Origin: Bromus sterilis
Taxonomy: Eukaryota > Streptophyta > Magnoliopsida > Poales > Poaceae
Length of the DNA: 64,000 nucleotides
Direction of reading: 5' to 3'
Assembly (NCBI GenBank): GCA_950022295.1
Contig: OX465598.1
Location: 122,495,001 to 122,559,000 of the forward strand
A program made the position numbers and the translations under genes. This document shows positions 22,919 through 32,711 of the stretch, one piece after another (the first letter of the stretch is position 1; every line of letters starts with the position of its first letter). The notes beneath the pieces are model-generated. The model was given only the letters and a program-made list of their open reading frames with translations, was not told the DNA's origin and made no database searches.

Positions 22919-23032
22919 CTAGAAAAGAATAAAGAAGAGAGTTAATATATATGTCTACATACCAAAACAATTAATGCATCAATTCAATTAGCTAGTGTCA
23001 TCAGCACAGGCTATATATACTAATATATATAC

Positions 23033-23307
23033 CTCGCCGGACTTTGCAATAGCTCCTTCCTCCGTTCGCTCATCGTAGTCGTCATCACAGTCTACGTCTT
23101 CATCCTCGGAGCCTGCTTCATCTCTCCTTCCAAACCATCGGTGTCGTTCAGAAACGACAAGGTCACATCACCTTCCTGGATGTCGTCGCCCATCGACGGT
23201 CCCGGTCCTTCTTGGATGTCGTCGCCCACCGACGGTCCTTCTGCTCCTTCGCGGATGATTTCACCCATAACGTCTTCTTCTTCTAAGTTTCTTCGACCAT
23301 CGTCCAT
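23033..23307 (-). pseudogene. CACTA-2 gene, exon 1
   Basis: Starts MDDGRRNLEEEDVMGEI and contains repeated VGDDIQEGPGP-type units followed by FLNDTDGLEGE. A frame shift after that point throws the end of the exon out of frame; in the other frame it reads DCDDDYDERTEE up to the donor at 23,032. It corresponds to 1,321-1,638 of CACTA-1. Confidence 0.65.
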
Positions 23308-23374
23308 AGTTTCTGCAAAATATTACAACATATAACACTTAATATACAATGCATTTGGATCAAAAACTTCGCAC

Positions 23375-23570
23375 AATGCGTCCTCTCTCGACCCGCCTCG
23401 GCGTTCCTCGACCCTCGACCCCTCGACGACCCTCAAACCCTCTCTCTGCGACCCACTCGACCCACGACCTCTCTCGGTGACCCTCGATCGACCGTCTATG
23501 TACCGACGCGTATAGTTCTCGATCCTCGACCCGCACGGCGATCCTCGACACCCTCTCGTTCTCGATTTTC
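23375..23570. repeat. CGACCCTCGACC-rich segment upstream of the CACTA-2 gene
   Basis: Dense repetition of TCGACC/CCTCGA words. It resembles the spacer between the palindromes of CACTA-1 (reverse complement GGTCGAGGGTCG) and sits at the same place relative to exon 1, but there is no palindrome here. Possibly part of the promoter. Confidence 0.5.
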
Positions 23571-23574
23571 AAAA

Positions 23575-23960
23575 TAAGAGGATTCTATTTTTTTCTTCTT
23601 CTCCTCTTATTTATTTCTTCTTCCTCATCTTCTTCTTCTCCTTCCTCTTCTTATTTTTCTTTTTTCCTCTCCTTCTTTTTCTTTTTCCTTCTCTTCCTCT
23701 TTTCTTATCCAACACTAGAACATTTTAACTTAGTAAAATTAAGACTAATTATAAAACAGAAAAAATAAGATGAACAAAAAAATTATTTACCATTTTCTTT
23801 TTCTCCTCTTTTTTGTCTTCCTCTATCCCTCTTCTTCTCCTCTTCTTATTTTTCTTTTTCCCTCTCCTTTTTCTTTTTCCTTTTTCCTTCCATCTTTTTT
23901 CTTTCTCCCCCCCAACAGTAGAACATTTAACTTAGTAAAATTGAGACTTATAAAACAGAA
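23575..23960. repeat. Pyrimidine-rich tract, duplicated
   Basis: Almost pure T/C on the + strand. Two copies of a ~190-bp segment run one after the other (about 23,600-23,770 and 23,790-23,960), each ending in AGTAGAACATTTAACTTAGTAAAAT-like sequence. On the CACTA gene strand it is a GA-rich leader. Confidence 0.65.
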
Positions 23961-23965
23961 AAAAA

Positions 23966-24964
23966 TTGAGAGAACAAACCCCCCCCCACTGCTGCAGCCA
24001 TCCATGTCGCGCACGCCATGGCCGTGCCCATGGACGTCAGCCGGCGGCGAGGGCGGCGAGGGGAAGACGACCGGAGCGGCGAGGAGCGGCGAGGGGCGGC
24101 CGACGGTTCCTTCCTAGCCATGGCGACGCACAGGAGGAGCTTCCCTCTCGGCCATGGCGCGGCGCGGCGCGGCGGCAGGTTAATTAATTTGGACGCAATG
24201 CAAGAGAGGAGAGGGGGGATGGAGAGATGCTCACAGCGGGGGTGGCGCCAGCGAGATCGTCGACGTCGTCGGGGGCGGTGCGGCGGTCCGGCGCGGCAGT
24301 TGGGCGGCCTGGCGGCGTCGGTTTCAACTTCGGCGTCGTCAGGGGAAAATGGCGAGATGAGAACTGAAAAATCCTAAGGGCCAGTTATATACCAGGAACA
24401 TTGGTCCCGGTTGGTGGCACAAACCGGTACGAAAGGAATCCTTTGGTGCCGGTTCATGCAACCAACCGGTACGAAAGGTCTTTTTCAGCAGCCCAATTGG
24501 CGGGAAAGAGAGACCTTTGGTACCGGTTGGTGGCACGAACCGAAACCAAAGGAGACCTTTCGTACCGGTTGGTGGCACGAACCGGAACCAAAGGTCGCCT
24601 TTCGTTCCGGTTCGTGCCACCAAACGGGACAAAACTTGTGATGCCGCGGTACGGTGGGATGTTTAGTCCCACCTCGCTAGTCGAGTGACAGCCGGAGTGG
24701 TTTATAAGGGGGTATGCGCGTACGACTTTGAGCTCCTCTCAACCACAGGCTTTCGGGCCTACTCTGTTACTGCTTGCCTGTGGGCCTTCTAGGTCTGCTG
24801 CGGGCCTGGATCCTGGCCCATTAGTGGGTTTCTAGTTGTATCCGGGCCGTGTCAGCCCAGTAGGTGGCATTATTTTTCTCTGAAAAAGGACCTTTAGTCC
24901 CGGTTGGTGCCTCTAACCGGTACGGAAGTCTTCTCCCACCGTAATTAACCACTTACTAACCCTT
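23966..24964 (-). promoter_or_regulatory. GC-rich leader and internal subterminal repeats of CACTA-2
   Basis: 23,990-24,350 is GC-rich with start-free frames in many phases and is read as the upstream/leader region of the CACTA gene, not as a gene. 24,400-24,640 holds at least eight ACCGGT(T/A)-centred motifs (TACCGGTTGGTGGCAC and inverses), the subterminal transposase-binding type. 24,863-24,964 is a ~100-bp segment repeated at 29,206-29,306. Confidence 0.5.
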
Positions 24965-27900
24965 CAGATGAAAACACATGTGTTTCAAAGGCATTTCATT
25001 TTTCTGAACTTATTTCAACTCAAGATATTTTTTTCATCCAACATGCAACATTCAAATACACATACTAAAATTTCAACCCTTTCTGACTTCATTTGCTATT
25101 TTTCATGCATTTAATGATTTATTTTGACCTAAATGACCCTGTAATTGGAAAGCACTACAACTGAACTCAGAAAAGGTTGAAATTTGGCATGGTATCATCA
25201 TTTGACCCACATAGAATGTGTGCAAAAGTTGAGAGGATTACGGCAAAAACTGGATGCACTTCATGTACAAACTCGACCATCTCTTTCAAAGTACGAGGGT
25301 TTTCAGACGAAAACACATCTATTTCAAAGGCATTTCATTTTTGTAAACTTATTTCAACTCAAGACTTTTTTTTGGATCCAACATGCAACATTCAAAGCCA
25401 CATACTAAAATTTCAACCCTTTCTGACTTCATTTGCTATTTTTCATGCATTTAATGATTTATTTTGAGCTAAATGACCCTGTAATTGGAAAGCACTACAA
25501 CTGAACTCAGAAAAGATTTAAAGTTGGCATGGTATCATCATTTGACCCACATAGCATATGTGCAAAAGTTGAGAGGATTACGACAAAAACTGGATGCACT
25601 TCGTGTATAAACTGGACCATCTCTTTCAAAGTACGAGGGTTTTCAGACGAAAACACATCTGTTTCGAAGGCATTTCATTTTTCTAAACTTATTTTAACTC
25701 AAGACTTTTTTTGCATCCAACATGCAACATTCAAAGCCACATACTAAAATTTCAACCCTTTCTGACTTCATTAGCTATTTTTCATGCATTTAATGATTTA
25801 TTTTGAGCTAAATGACCCTCTAATTGGAAAGCACTACAACTGCAGTCAGAAAAGGTTGAAACTTGGCATGGTATCATCATTTGACCCACATAGCATGTGT
25901 GCAAGAGTTTAGAGGATTACGGCAAAAACTGGATGCACTTCGTGTACAAACTGGACCATCTCTTTCAAAGTACGAGGGTTTTCAGACGAAAACACATCTG
26001 TTTCAAAGGCATTTCATTTTTCTAAACTTATTTAAACTCAAGACCTTTTTTGCATCCAACATGCAACATTCAAAGCCACAAACTAAAATTTCAACCCTTT
26101 CTGACTTCATTTGCTATTTTTCATGCATTTAATGATTTATTTTGAGCTAAATGACCCTGTAATTGGAAAGAACTACAACTGAACTCAGAAAAGGTTGAAA
26201 CTTGGCATGGTATCATAATTTGACCCACATAGCATGTGTGAAAAAGTTGAGAGGATTACGACAAAAACTGGATGCACTTCGTGTACAAACTCGGCCATCT
26301 CTTTCAAAGTACGAGGGTTTCAGACGAAAACACATCTATTTCAAAGGCATCATTTTTCTAAACTTATTTCAACTCAAGACTTTTTTTGAATCCAACATGA
26401 AACATTCAAAGCGACATACTAAAATTTCAACCCTTTCTGACTTCATTTGCTATTTTTCATGCATTTAATTATTTATTTTGAGCTAAATGACTCTGTAATT
26501 GGAAAACACTACAACTGAACTCAGAAAAGGTTGAAACTTGGCATGGTATCATCATTTGACCCACATAGCATGTGTGAAAAAGTTGAGAGGATTACGACAA
26601 AAACTGGATGCACTTCGTGTACAAACTCGACCATCACTTTCAAAGTACGAGGGTTTTCAGACGAAAACACATCTATTTCAAAGGCATTTCATTTTTCTAA
26701 ACTTATTTCAACTCAAGACTTTTTTTTCATCCATTATGCAACATTCAAAGCCACATACTAAAATTTCAACCCTTTCTGACTTCATTTGCTATTTTTCATG
26801 CATTTAATGATTTATTTTGAGCTAAATGGCCCTGTAATTGGAAAGCGCTACAACTGAACTCAGAAAAGGTTGAAACTTGGCATGGTATCATCATTTAACC
26901 CACATACCATATGTGCAAAAGTTGAGGGGATTACGGCAAAAACTGGATGCATTTCGTGTACAAACTGGACCATCTCTTCCAAAGTACGAGGGTTTTCAAA
27001 CGAAAACACATCTGTTTCAAAGGCATTTAATTTTTCTAAAATTATTTTAACTCAAGACTTTTTTCGCATACAACATGCAACATTCAAAGCCACATACTAA
27101 AATTTCAACCCTTTCTGACTTCGATAGCTATTTTTCATGTATTTAATGATTTATTTTGAGCTAAATGACCCTGTAATTGGAAAGCACTACACCTGAACTC
27201 ATAAAAGGTTGAAGATTGGCATGGTATCATCATTTGACCCAAATAGCATGTGTGCAAAAGTTTAGAGGATTACGGCAAAAACTGGATGCACTTCGTGTAC
27301 AAACTGGACCATCTCTTTCAAAGTACGAGGGTTTTCAGACGAAAACACATATGTTTCAAAGGCATTTCATTTTTGTAAACTTATTTCAACTCAAGACTTT
27401 TTTTGCATCCAACATGCAAAATTCAAATCCACATACTAAAATTTCAACCCTTTCTGACATCATTTGCTATTTTTCATGCATTTAATGATTTATTTTGATC
27501 TAAATGACCCTGTAATTGGAAAGCACTACAACTGAACTCACAAAAGGTTGAAACTTGGCATGGTATCATCATTTGACCCACATAGCATGTGTGCAAAAGT
27601 TGAGAGGATTACGGCAAAAACTGGATGCACTGCATGTACAAACTGGACCATCTCTTTCAAAGTACGAGGGTTTTCAGACGAAAACACATCTGTTTCAAAG
27701 GCATTTCATTTTCTAAACTTATTTCAACTCAAGACTTTTTTTGAATCCAACATGCAACATTCAAAGCGACATACTAAAATTTCAACCCTTTCTGACTTAA
27801 TTTGCTATTTTTCATGCATTTAATGATTTATTTTGAGCTAAATGACCCTGTAATTGGAAAGCACTACAACTGAACTCAGAAAAGGTTGAAAGTTGGCATG

Positions 27901-29206
27901 GTATCATCATTTCACCCACATAGCATATGTGCAAAAGTTGAGAGAATTACGACAAAAACTGGATGCACTTCGTGTACAAATTGGACCATCTCTTTCAAAG
28001 TACGAGGGTTTTCAGACGAAAACACATCTGTTTCAAAGGCATTTCATTTTTCTAAACTTATTTTAACTCAAGAATTTTTTTTGCATCCAACATGCAACAT
28101 TCAAAGCCACATACTAAAATTTCAACCCTTTCTGACTTCATTAGCTATTTTCGTGCATTTAATTATTTATTTTGAGCTAAATGACCCTCTAATTGGAAAG
28201 CACTACAACTGAACTCAGAAAAGGTTGAAAGTTGGCATGGTATCATCATTTGACCCACATAGCATGTGTGCAAAAGTTGAGAGGATTAAGGCAAAAACTG
28301 GATGCACTTCGTGTACAAACTCGACCATCTCTTTCAAAGTACGAGGGTTTTCATACAAAAACGCATCTATTTCAAAGGCATTTCATTTTTCTAAACTTAT
28401 TTCAACTCAAGACTTTTTTTGCATCCAACATGCAACATTCAAAGCCACATACTAAAATTTCAACCCTTTCTAACTTCATTTGCTATTTTTCATGCATTTA
28501 ATGATTTAGTTTGAGCTAAATGACCCTGTAATTGGAAAGAACTACAATTGAACTCAGAAAAGGTTGAAACTTGGCATGGTATCAGCATTTGACCCACATA
28601 GCATATGTGCAAAAGTTGAGAGGATTACGACAAAAACTGGATGCACTTCGTGTACAAACTGGACCATCTCTTTCAAAGTACGAGGGTTGTCAGACGAAAA
28701 CACATCTGTTTCAAAGGCATTTCATTTTTCTAAACTTATTTTAACTCAAGACTTTTTTTGCATCCAACATGCAACATTCAAAGCCACATACTAAAATTTC
28801 AACCCTTTCTGACTTCATTAGCTATTTTTCATGCATTTAATGATTTATTTCTAGCTAAATGACCCTCTAATTGGAAAGCACTAGAAATGCACTCTGAAAA
28901 GGTTGAAACTTGGCATGGTATCATCATTTGACCCACATAGCATGTGTGCAAAAGTTTAGAGGATTACGGAAAATACTGGATGCACTTCGTGTACAAACTA
29001 GACCATCTTTTTCAAAGTACGAGTGTTTTCAGACGAAAACACATCTGTTTCAAAGGCATTTATTTTTCTAAAATTATTTCAACTCAAGACTTTTTTTGCA
29101 TCCAACATGCAACATTCAAAGCCACATACTAAAATTTCAACCCTTTCTGACTTCATTTGCTATTTTTCATGTATTTAATAATTTATTTTGAGCTAAATGA
29201 CCCTGT
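24965..29206. repeat. 339-bp tandem array, 12 full monomers
   Basis: The anchor GGCATGGTATCATCATT occurs near 25,187, 25,526, 25,866, 26,205, 26,541, 26,880, 27,219, 27,557, 27,895, 28,234, 28,573 and 28,913. A partial monomer precedes these. Diagnostic variants repeat with a period of four monomers in the first eight (see findings). Short ORFs of 76-108 codons occur in most monomers because the repeat is conserved; they are not genes. A further isolated monomer lies at 31,036-31,465. Confidence 0.9.
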
Positions 29207-29350
29207 GGCGTTAGTTTTCTCTGACAAAGGACCTTTAGTCCCGGTTGGTGCCTCCAACCGGTACTAAAGACTTCTCCCACCGTAATTAACCACTAACTAA
29301 CCCTGTAGTACCGGTTGGTGCCCAGAACCGGTACTAAAGTTCCCCTGTAA
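29206..29350. repeat. Subterminal-type segment, second copy of the array flank
   Basis: GGCGTTAGTTTTCTCTGACAAAGG ... CTTCTCCCACCGTAATTAACCACT repeats 24,863-24,964 in the same orientation. It is followed by two CCGGTT/AACCGG palindromic motifs. Confidence 0.75.
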
Positions 29351-29430
29351 CCAACTAAATTAGTACCACCTCGCTAACCGAAGTGGAGTTAGACCTGTTT
29401 ATAAGCACAGGTCCGCGTGGACTTATCGTA

Positions 29431-29725
29431 GCATAACAAGTTCACTAAACGACGTAAAAAATTCATCTGTATCCTGTACTCTGTCCGGGGTAAATTCGGA
29501 CGGACCTCGTTTGGTTGTCAGCTTTGCCAGATGTGCCCACGAGGTGGGGACAGTTTGTAAACCTGTATGGAATGAAAATCCCGTACAGGTATTACAGACG
29601 ATCCCCGCCTAGTCGGTAGACTTGCCGGATTTGTCAACCAGACGAGGACCTTCTGAAATTTACCTTGACGGTGTACAGGATGTGGAGTATTCTTCCGTTG
29701 ACGTCCTATAATGAAATTGCTATAC
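29431..29725. repeat. 295-bp foldback (long imperfect hairpin)
   Basis: The left arm (GCATAACAAGTTCA ... TATCCTGTAC ... GACCTCGTTTGGTTG ... ACCTGTATGG) is answered in reverse complement by the right arm. The right arm reads CCGTACAGGT ... CAACCAGACGAGGACC ... GTACAGGAT ... GAAATTGCTATAC. The centre lies near 29,578 with a loop of about 10 bases. Arms are roughly 145 nt with an estimated three quarters of positions paired. Confidence 0.7.
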
Positions 29726-29749
29726 TTTTTTGTTTTTGTTTTTCAATCA

Positions 29750-30055
29750 AACAAAACACAAGGTTTCCCCTGCATACAGCCCAACGGTGGCTCATGAGTG
29801 CAAGCATATCAAATGCACCGTCGGACGTATGCAGGGAATCCAAATGATTTGTATTTGGTCGATGAAGTGAAAGATTTCTAACTAGATATATATAAGATCA
29901 ACAAAACACACGGTTTCGCCTGGTTACAACCCGACGGTGTGGCTCGTGAGTGCCCGCATATCAAAAGCACCGTCGGACCGCAACCAGGCGAATTCGAATG
30001 ATTTGTATTCGGCCAATGAAATGAGTGTCGAACATGTCCGAGAGGTGGGATATAT
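29750..30055. repeat. Two tandem ~150-bp repeats, each with a hairpin
   Basis: Unit 1 has arms 29,768-29,789 and 29,816-29,836. Unit 2 has arms 29,917-29,939 and 29,968-29,990. Both share ACAAAACACA(A/C)GGTTTC, ACGGTG(T)GGCTC(A/G)TGAGTGC, GCATATCAAA and GCACCGTCGGAC. The outer arm sequence differs between units but remains complementary within each unit. Confidence 0.75.
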
Positions 30056-30074
30056 ATATAGGAAACGACAATCC

Positions 30075-30247
30075 TGATCCAACGGCTCAGAAGCCTGATC
30101 CAACGACTCAGAAGCGCTTGAAAGAAATACGCGATCCATGTGATTTTTCCCGATTGGTTGGATCCAACGGCTCAGAAGCCTGATCCAACGACTCACAAGC
30201 GCTTGAAAGAAACACGCGATCCATGTGCTTCTTCCTGATTGGTTGCA
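30075..30247 (+). promoter_or_regulatory. 85-bp direct repeat upstream of the AP2/ERF-like ORF
   Basis: GATCCAACGGCTCAGAAGCC starts at 30,076 and again at 30,161. Each is followed by a second half-repeat (GATCCAACGACTCA(G/C)AAGCG) and by GATTGGTTG, which contains a CCAAT box on the other strand. A TATATATATAGG run lies at 30,050-30,061. The position 100-280 bp before the ATG suggests promoter or leader sequence. Confidence 0.45.
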
Positions 30248-30352
30248 TTCAAAATCGTGTACGGTTAAAAGCGCGTGGAAGAGGACTACGCAACGCCAGT
30301 CGCCACTAGTTCTTTTCTCGTGCACTCTTTCCCCTTCCGCGCCACCGCCACC

Positions 30353-30934
30353 ATGCCGCCCCGCCGCCGCCCACCAAGCTACCACGGCGTCTGCGAGCGC
30401 TCGGACGACACATTCATGGCGGTGATCACTTGCGCCAACAACGAGCGTGTGTGTCTCGGCAGGTTCTGGCATGAATATTTAGCCGCCCGCGCGTACGACG
30501 TTGCGGCGTGGAGCCTCGGCCGCCCGCGCACGGAGATGAATAACCGCCACTGTCACAGCTTGGAAGAGGTGGAGGACATGGCAGATCCGCCGCTCCTCCT
30601 CACTGAAGAGGACCACCGCCTCCATCGTCGACGAGCGGTGCTCGTCCTCGCCTCGGAGCAGGACCAGCGTGCCGTGAAGGATTGGTACGCGAGCCATCCC
30701 CGTGAAGCCTCGGAGGAGGCGGAACACTGGACGAGGCTGGCGGCCGAGAGCACGGAGCGGCGACAGGAGCGTCATGAATGGAGGGAGGAGCGGCGGGCGG
30801 CCAAGGTGATGGCGGAGGAGGAACTGGCGAGAGGCGCCGCCAACTGGCCCCTCGGTGACCCCCGCTGGATAGCGCTGGAGGATGACATCAGCTCCGTCAC
30901 CGAAGACGATTTCTCCGACGACGAGGAGGAGTAG
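30353..30934 (+). CDS. AP2/ERF-like protein carried in CACTA-2
   Basis: Open frame of 193 codons from an ATG in good context (GCCACCATGCCG). The frame is also open 26 codons upstream (ATG at 30,275), but the downstream start fits the Arg/Pro-rich MPPRRRPPSY beginning. Residues 10-63 resemble an AP2/ERF DNA-binding domain: YHGVCER at the YRG element, a V-x-LGRF strand end, and AARAYDVAAWSLGRPRTEMN, the helix with the RAYD motif. The beta-sheet residues that contact DNA are diverged. A charged Arg/Glu-rich middle and an acidic tail (DDISSVTEDDFSDDEEE) follow. GC content is far above that of the surrounding arrays. It lies antisense to the CACTA gene and looks like a captured host gene. No intron or stop is seen, so it may be expressed; DNA binding is uncertain. 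Confidence 0.65.
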   Translation: MPPRRRPPSYHGVCERSDDTFMAVITCANNERVCLGRFWHEYLAARAYDVAAWSLGRPRTEMNNRHCHSLEEVEDMADPPLLLTEEDHRLHRRRAVLVLASEQDQRAVKDWYASHPREASEEAEHWTRLAAESTERRQERHEWREERRAAKVMAEEELARGAANWPLGDPRWIALEDDISSVTEDDFSDDEEE

Positions 30935-31035
30935 TTTTTTTTATGTTCTAGGTTTGAGATGTTAAGTTGTTGAATGTTTTAAGTTTGCCGCGTCGCCGCC
31001 ACCATGCCACCATATGTTATAAGTTTCCCGCCACC

Positions 31036-31465
31036 ATTCAATGATTTATTTTGGGCTTAAACCCTTTCTGACTTCATTTGCTGTTTTCATGCATTTAATG
31101 ATTTATTTTCGGCTAAATGACCCTGAAATTGGAAAGCACTACAACTAAACTCAGAAAAGGTTGAAACTTGGCATGGTATCATCATTTGACCCACATAACA
31201 TGTGTGCAAAAGTTGAGAGGGTTACGACAAAAGCTGGATGCACTTCGTGTACAAACTGGACCATCTCTTTCGAAGTACGAGGGTTTCAGACGAAAACTCA
31301 TCTGTTACAAAGGCATTTCATTTTTCTAAACTTATTTGAACTCAAGACTTTTTGTGCATTCAATATGCATCATTCAAAGCCACATACTAAAATTTCAACC
31401 CTTTCTAACTTCATTTGCTCTATTTCATGCATTTAATGATTTATTTAGAGCTAAATGACCCTGAA
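31036..31465. repeat. Isolated monomer of the 339-bp repeat
   Basis: Contains GGCATGGTATCATCATTTGACCCACATA and the rest of the monomer, plus the tail of a preceding one. It shows that the 29,206-31,035 segment, which includes the AP2/ERF-like gene, interrupts the array family. Confidence 0.8.
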
Positions 31466-31479
31466 ATTGAACTAATGCT

Positions 31480-31739
31480 TGTGGGCGAGTCTTTAGTCCC
31501 GGGTCGAGCCACAAACCGGTACTAATGCTTGTGGGTCAGGAGCAAGGTGCATTGGTCCCGGTTCTTGGCTGGAACCGGGACATATGCCCCTAGAAGAACC
31601 GGGACCAATGCCGCACGAGGCCCGGTCGGCCCCCTGGGCGCACGAACCGGGACGTATGCCCCCATGGGTCTCGGTTCGTGGCATAACCGGGACTAATGGG
31701 CTCGAGAGGCCTGAACCAAAGCCCTGTTTTCTACTAGTG
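31480..31739. repeat. 5' subterminal repeats and terminus of CACTA-2
   Basis: About eight AACCGGGAC/GTCCCGGTT motifs in both orientations, then TTTTCTACTAGTG at 31,727-31,739. Confidence 0.85.
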
Positions 31740-32043
31740 TTGTCACGGCATTAGGAAATCTAGTGATTGGACGTTTCAACCTCCTTTTTGATATATATTT
31801 TTGAAATCTGATACTACAACTACTTAGAATTACAAACATGTGAAATCAATTTTCAAAAATACTCCCTCCTTTTCGGTTTATAGAACTCAATTTGCAAATC
31901 TTTTCAACCAAGGTAGCTAATGAGTGGTGGAATAAATTTTGTAGTTTGTAAAAATACTTAATTTATACTCTTGTTTTTGTCAAAAAAAAAATGTATTTAT
32001 CAATACGTTAATTACTAAATGACAAAAAACTAGTACATGCATT

Positions 32044-32638
32044 CAGTGGCGGAGCTTCAAAGTAAAAGTTGGGCGGACCAAGCTAAAGAAAAGAACAAAA
32101 AAATTGGGCATTAATCATTGGTCGATCCCTTTTGTTTTTGCTGAAATTTTAACAAATAGTTACGGGCAAGATACTTATCTTTTACCTTGTTTCGATGAAC
32201 TTCATACACTCAAAGGCACTTAACAAAAGAACATTAAGTGGTATGATCACTCGCTAATTCACCAAGGAAAAATACCCCTTTATATTCTTCTATTTTCATA
32301 TATGAATTGCTAATGAAATGTGTTGATTATGTTCAGTTAAATCAATGGATAGCAGAAGCACCATCATTAGGAGGTAAACATTCAGGGGCGTTAGTAGCAT
32401 TTTTTTCAGGGCCGGGCGCATCAGTAGCATACCGGCAGTACTAGCTGTTAGAGCTGCAGACCTGCAGTGGAGGCCGAAGCCTGTAGACATGATGCATTGA
32501 TTTCCTGTCTGCCATATACTCGGTGTGAGACATGACTGAGTGTGCTGGGAAGAACTATAGCATATGTATGTACGAAAGAATCGCAGAAATCCTGGGCGGG
32601 CCACAGCCCGGTTCTGCCCCAACGAAGCTCCGCCTCTG
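32044..32638. mobile_element. hAT-like non-autonomous element
   Basis: 595 bp, beginning CAGTGGCGGAGCTTC and ending GAAGCTCCGCCTCTG. It is flanked by the 8-bp duplication CATGCATT (32,036-32,043 and 32,639-32,646), the length used by hAT transposases. It encodes no transposase. Confidence 0.88.
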
Positions 32639-32711
32639 CATGCATTGGTGACCATTTTCTTGAATTTTGCATGCAGTCATTTAATGCACCTTAAAATCTA
32701 AACATGTGATA

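Larger units (their letters stand above)
18789..31739 (-). mobile_element. CACTA element 2, complete ends (12,951 bp)
   Basis: Starts CACTAGTAGAAAA at 18,789 and ends TTTTCTACTAGTG at 31,739. Both ends are flanked by TTG (18,786-18,788 and 31,740-31,742). The sequence around the joined flanks (AACTATG-TTTG-TCACGGCATTAGG) matches the uninterrupted repeats at about 16,566 and 16,998, which act as empty sites. On the - strand it carries a CT-rich/GC-rich leader and a gene with Transposase_24-like and Ulp1-like parts. It also carries a 339-bp array, hairpins and, on the + strand, an AP2/ERF-like gene. No TNPD-type transposase frame was seen between the two ends, so it is probably non-autonomous. 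Confidence 0.93.

Noticed and set aside
24018..24377. 119-codon Arg-rich ORF
   Set aside because: Low-complexity GC-rich leader of CACTA-2, open in several frames at once.
25177..29132. Series of 60-108 codon ORFs (MAWYHHLTH-like, MVSSFDPH-like)
   Set aside because: They recur once per 339-bp monomer in two different frames and are broken in several monomers; this is repeat structure, not a protein family.
24965..29206. Possible CRISPR array
   Set aside because: Units are 339 bp without unique spacers, and the genome is a plant.
24965..29206. Centromeric satellite
   Set aside because: The array is only about 4.2 kb and lies within a CACTA element with a target duplication, so a centromere function is not supported despite its higher-order pattern.
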